Source: Sporomusa malonica
Lineage (GTDB): Bacteria; Bacillota; Negativicutes; Sporomusales; Sporomusaceae
Direction: 5' to 3'
Assembly: GCF_900176355.1 (NCBI RefSeq)
Contig: NZ_FWXI01000006.1
Location: forward strand, 187,140 to 251,139
Length of the DNA: 64,000 nt
In this document: positions 62,569 to 64,000 of the stretch, in pieces
Layout: each line of letters starts with the position of its first letter
Numbering within the stretch: position 1 is the stretch's first letter
Made by a program: the position numbers and the translations under genes
Notes under the pieces: model-generated
What the model was told of the DNA's origin: nothing
Database searches by the model: none
The model's input: only the letters and a program-made list of their open reading frames with translations

Positions 62569-64000
62569 TTATGAGAGTTTAAACCGACTAACAGTTTCCG
62601 TTAACTGACCGGCCATCTGACGCAATGCATGACTTGATGCTGCGATTTCTTCCATAGAAGCCGACTGCTCCTCTGTGGCAGCAGATACTGACTGAGATTG
62701 AGATGCTGCCTCTTTGCTCACCACTTCTATCTCTTGGACTGATCCAATGATTTGCTGACTGCCACCAGATAACTGCTGAATTGATTCGGAAATTCCCCCT
62801 ACTTGCGCCGATACCAATTCTACCGCATCTCTAATCTCTTTAAATGCTACTCCGGCGTTTTGAACCAATATGGCACCTGCTTCCACTTCCTGTTTGCCTT
62901 TATTCATTACCAGGACTGCTTTATCAGTGTCACTTTGAATTCCGGCAATCATTTCCGATATTCTCTTTGCTGCATCTTGAGACTGCTCGGCTAGTTTCCG
63001 AACCTCATCAGCAACAACGGCGAAACCCCGTCCTTGCTCACCCGCCCGAGCCGCTTCAATAGCCGCATTCAGTGCAAGCAGATTAGTTTGCCCGGCAATC
63101 CCTGAGATCGTTTCTACAATTTGTCCTATCTCTTTGGATCGTACGCCTAATTCTGCTATCACTTCTGCAGAATTAGCAACCGTTTTCTCTGCACCGCCCA
63201 TTTGCTGTACAGCTTTCTCTATGGCTTGTTCACCGGTTTTAGCGGTGACTGCTGCTTTCATAGAAACTTCGGAAACTTCATTGGCGTTGGCAGCAACCTG
63301 AGTAATATTTCCCGACATTTCTTCAACTACATCAACAGCCTCGTTTACCGCTTTAACCTGCATCTCAGCGCCCATTGCAACTTGAGTAATGGCTTGAGCA
63401 ACCTGCACTGCTGCCTGAGCAGACTGCTCGGCAGCTTCGGTTAAATTCATTGAAGATGAAGCAACATGTCCGGATGCCTCAGAGGTTTGACTAATGAGCT
63501 CTCGCAAGTTATCTTCCATACGGTTAAAGGCTGTTATTAAATCGCCGATTTCATCATTTCCCCGATATTGCAGGTCATGACGTCTCAGATCCCCATCTGC
63601 TATTTTATTAGCAGCAGACAATACTGTGTTGATTGGTCTGGCAATGCTTCGTGAAAGCCACAGCGCTATGCCCACAGCTAAAACTACAATTGTAATATCT
63701 AAAATAATTATGATCATTTCAATCTGATTCTCTGTCTTATGGGTCTGCTCTACGCGCAAATTCATTCGTTCACTAAGGAAAACAACCAGATCGTTCATCT
63801 GTTGCTCTGCATCACGACTACTCGCTCCAGCAGTACTCATATAAGCCAGCGATTCCGCTATACCCTTTTCGCCTCTAATCTGAATAGTCTTCTCTGTAGC
63901 TTCTTGATATTTACTCACAGCCTTTTTCAATTCAGACACTTTTTGTTTGCCTTCGGGAGTTATAAGTTTTTTTTCCAGGCTGCTAAAAAGCAGTTCCATT
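62569..64000 (-). CDS. Methyl-accepting chemotaxis protein (N-terminus cut by window)
   Basis: At least 476 residues. The part of a periplasmic four-helix sensor (to about 95) is followed by a membrane helix (about 95-115, [19 protein letters not shown]), a HAMP domain (about 116-170) and the signalling domain with the tip [20 protein letters not shown] and [17 protein letters not shown]. One more base lies beyond the first visible Met, so the real start is very probably outside. It senses an outside signal for the flagellar motor. Followed by the strong hairpin at 62497. Confidence 0.93.
   Translation of the reverse strand, partial: MELLFSSLEKKLITPEGKQKVSELKKAVSKYQEATEKTIQIRGEKGIAESLAYMSTAGASSRDAEQQMNDLVVFLSERMNLRVEQTHKTENQIEMIIIILDITIVVLAVGIALWLSRSIARPINTVLSAANKIADGDLRRHDLQYRGNDEIGDLITAFNRMEDNLRELISQTSEASGHVASSSMNLTEAAEQSAQAAVQVAQAITQVAMGAEMQVKAVNEAVDVVEEMSGNITQVAANANEVSEVSMKAAVTAKTGEQAIEKAVQQMGGAEKTVANSAEVIAELGVRSKEIGQIVETISGIAGQTNLLALNAAIEAARAGEQGRGFAVVADEVRKLAEQSQDAAKRISEMIAGIQSDTDKAVLVMNKGKQEVEAGAILVQNAGVAFKEIRDAVELVSAQVGGISESIQQLSGGSQQIIGSVQEIEVVSKEAASQSQSVSAATEEQSASMEEIAASSHALRQMAGQLTETVSRFKLS

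Noticed and set aside
1..64000. CRISPR array, phage structural module, transposase or integrase
   Set aside because: No regularly spaced repeats and no such proteins were found. XerC is the chromosomal dimer-resolution recombinase by context.

Overview
This 64 kb window is one stretch of a low-to-mid GC, endospore-forming, flagellated Firmicute chromosome. The gene order from rsmD to fliK follows the Bacillus subtilis order almost gene for gene. spoVS and ylbJ point to sporulation. The style of the proteins (for example FolP with a long N-terminal extension and a SPOUT methyltransferase between trmD and rplS) suggests an anaerobic member of the Negativicutes, most likely Sporomusaceae. The family is an inference from recall; no 16S gene or outer-membrane genes lie in the window.

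Layout, left to right, nearly all on the minus strand so that transcription runs from high to low coordinates. 1-8.7 kb is the start of the fla/che operon (flgB flgC fliE fliF fliG fliH fliI fliJ, a lytic transglycosylase, ylxF, fliK cut by the window edge). 9.0-17.4 kb holds codY hslU hslV xerC trmFO topA dprA. 17.6-20.8 kb holds a MurG/UgtP-type glycosyltransferase and folK folB folP. 20.9-24.3 kb is an insertion relative to B. subtilis: a plus-strand nicotinate phosphoribosyltransferase, a soluble chemoreceptor, and a TPM-domain plus LemA pair. 24.3-35.3 kb is the housekeeping block yifB yraN ylqH rnhB rbgA lepB rplS SPOUT trmD rimM ylqD khpA rpsP ffh ylxM ftsY. 35.3-41.2 kb is smc spoVS, a radical SAM gene and rnc. 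41.2-49.6 kb is type II fatty acid synthesis (fabF, an NMO/FabK paralogue, acpP fabG fabD fabK fabH plsX fapR) and rpmF. 49.6-56.6 kb holds ylbN (DUF177), ackA, tmcAL, a patatin, ylbJ, a coiled-coil gene, coaD and rsmD. 56.8-57.8 kb has an NlpC/P60 hydrolase and a tRNA-Pro(CGG).

Beyond the tRNA, 57.8-62.5 kb is accessory. It has very small genes (49-66 codons) with good Shine-Dalgarno sites, an XRE repressor with a candidate operator, a GNAT acetyltransferase, a secreted Ada-like zinc-binding protein, and broken reading frames. A chemoreceptor cut by the right edge follows.

The genes form a growth-linked core: translation and protein targeting (rpsP, rplS, rimM, trmD, ffh, ftsY), chromosome maintenance (smc, topA, xerC), membrane lipid synthesis under FapR, folate synthesis, and motility next to the nutrient regulator CodY. 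The least explained signals are two structured intergenic elements (28.42-28.57 kb and 45.55-45.69 kb) and the small-gene cluster after tRNA-Pro. No clear new multi-gene defence or biosynthetic system was found.
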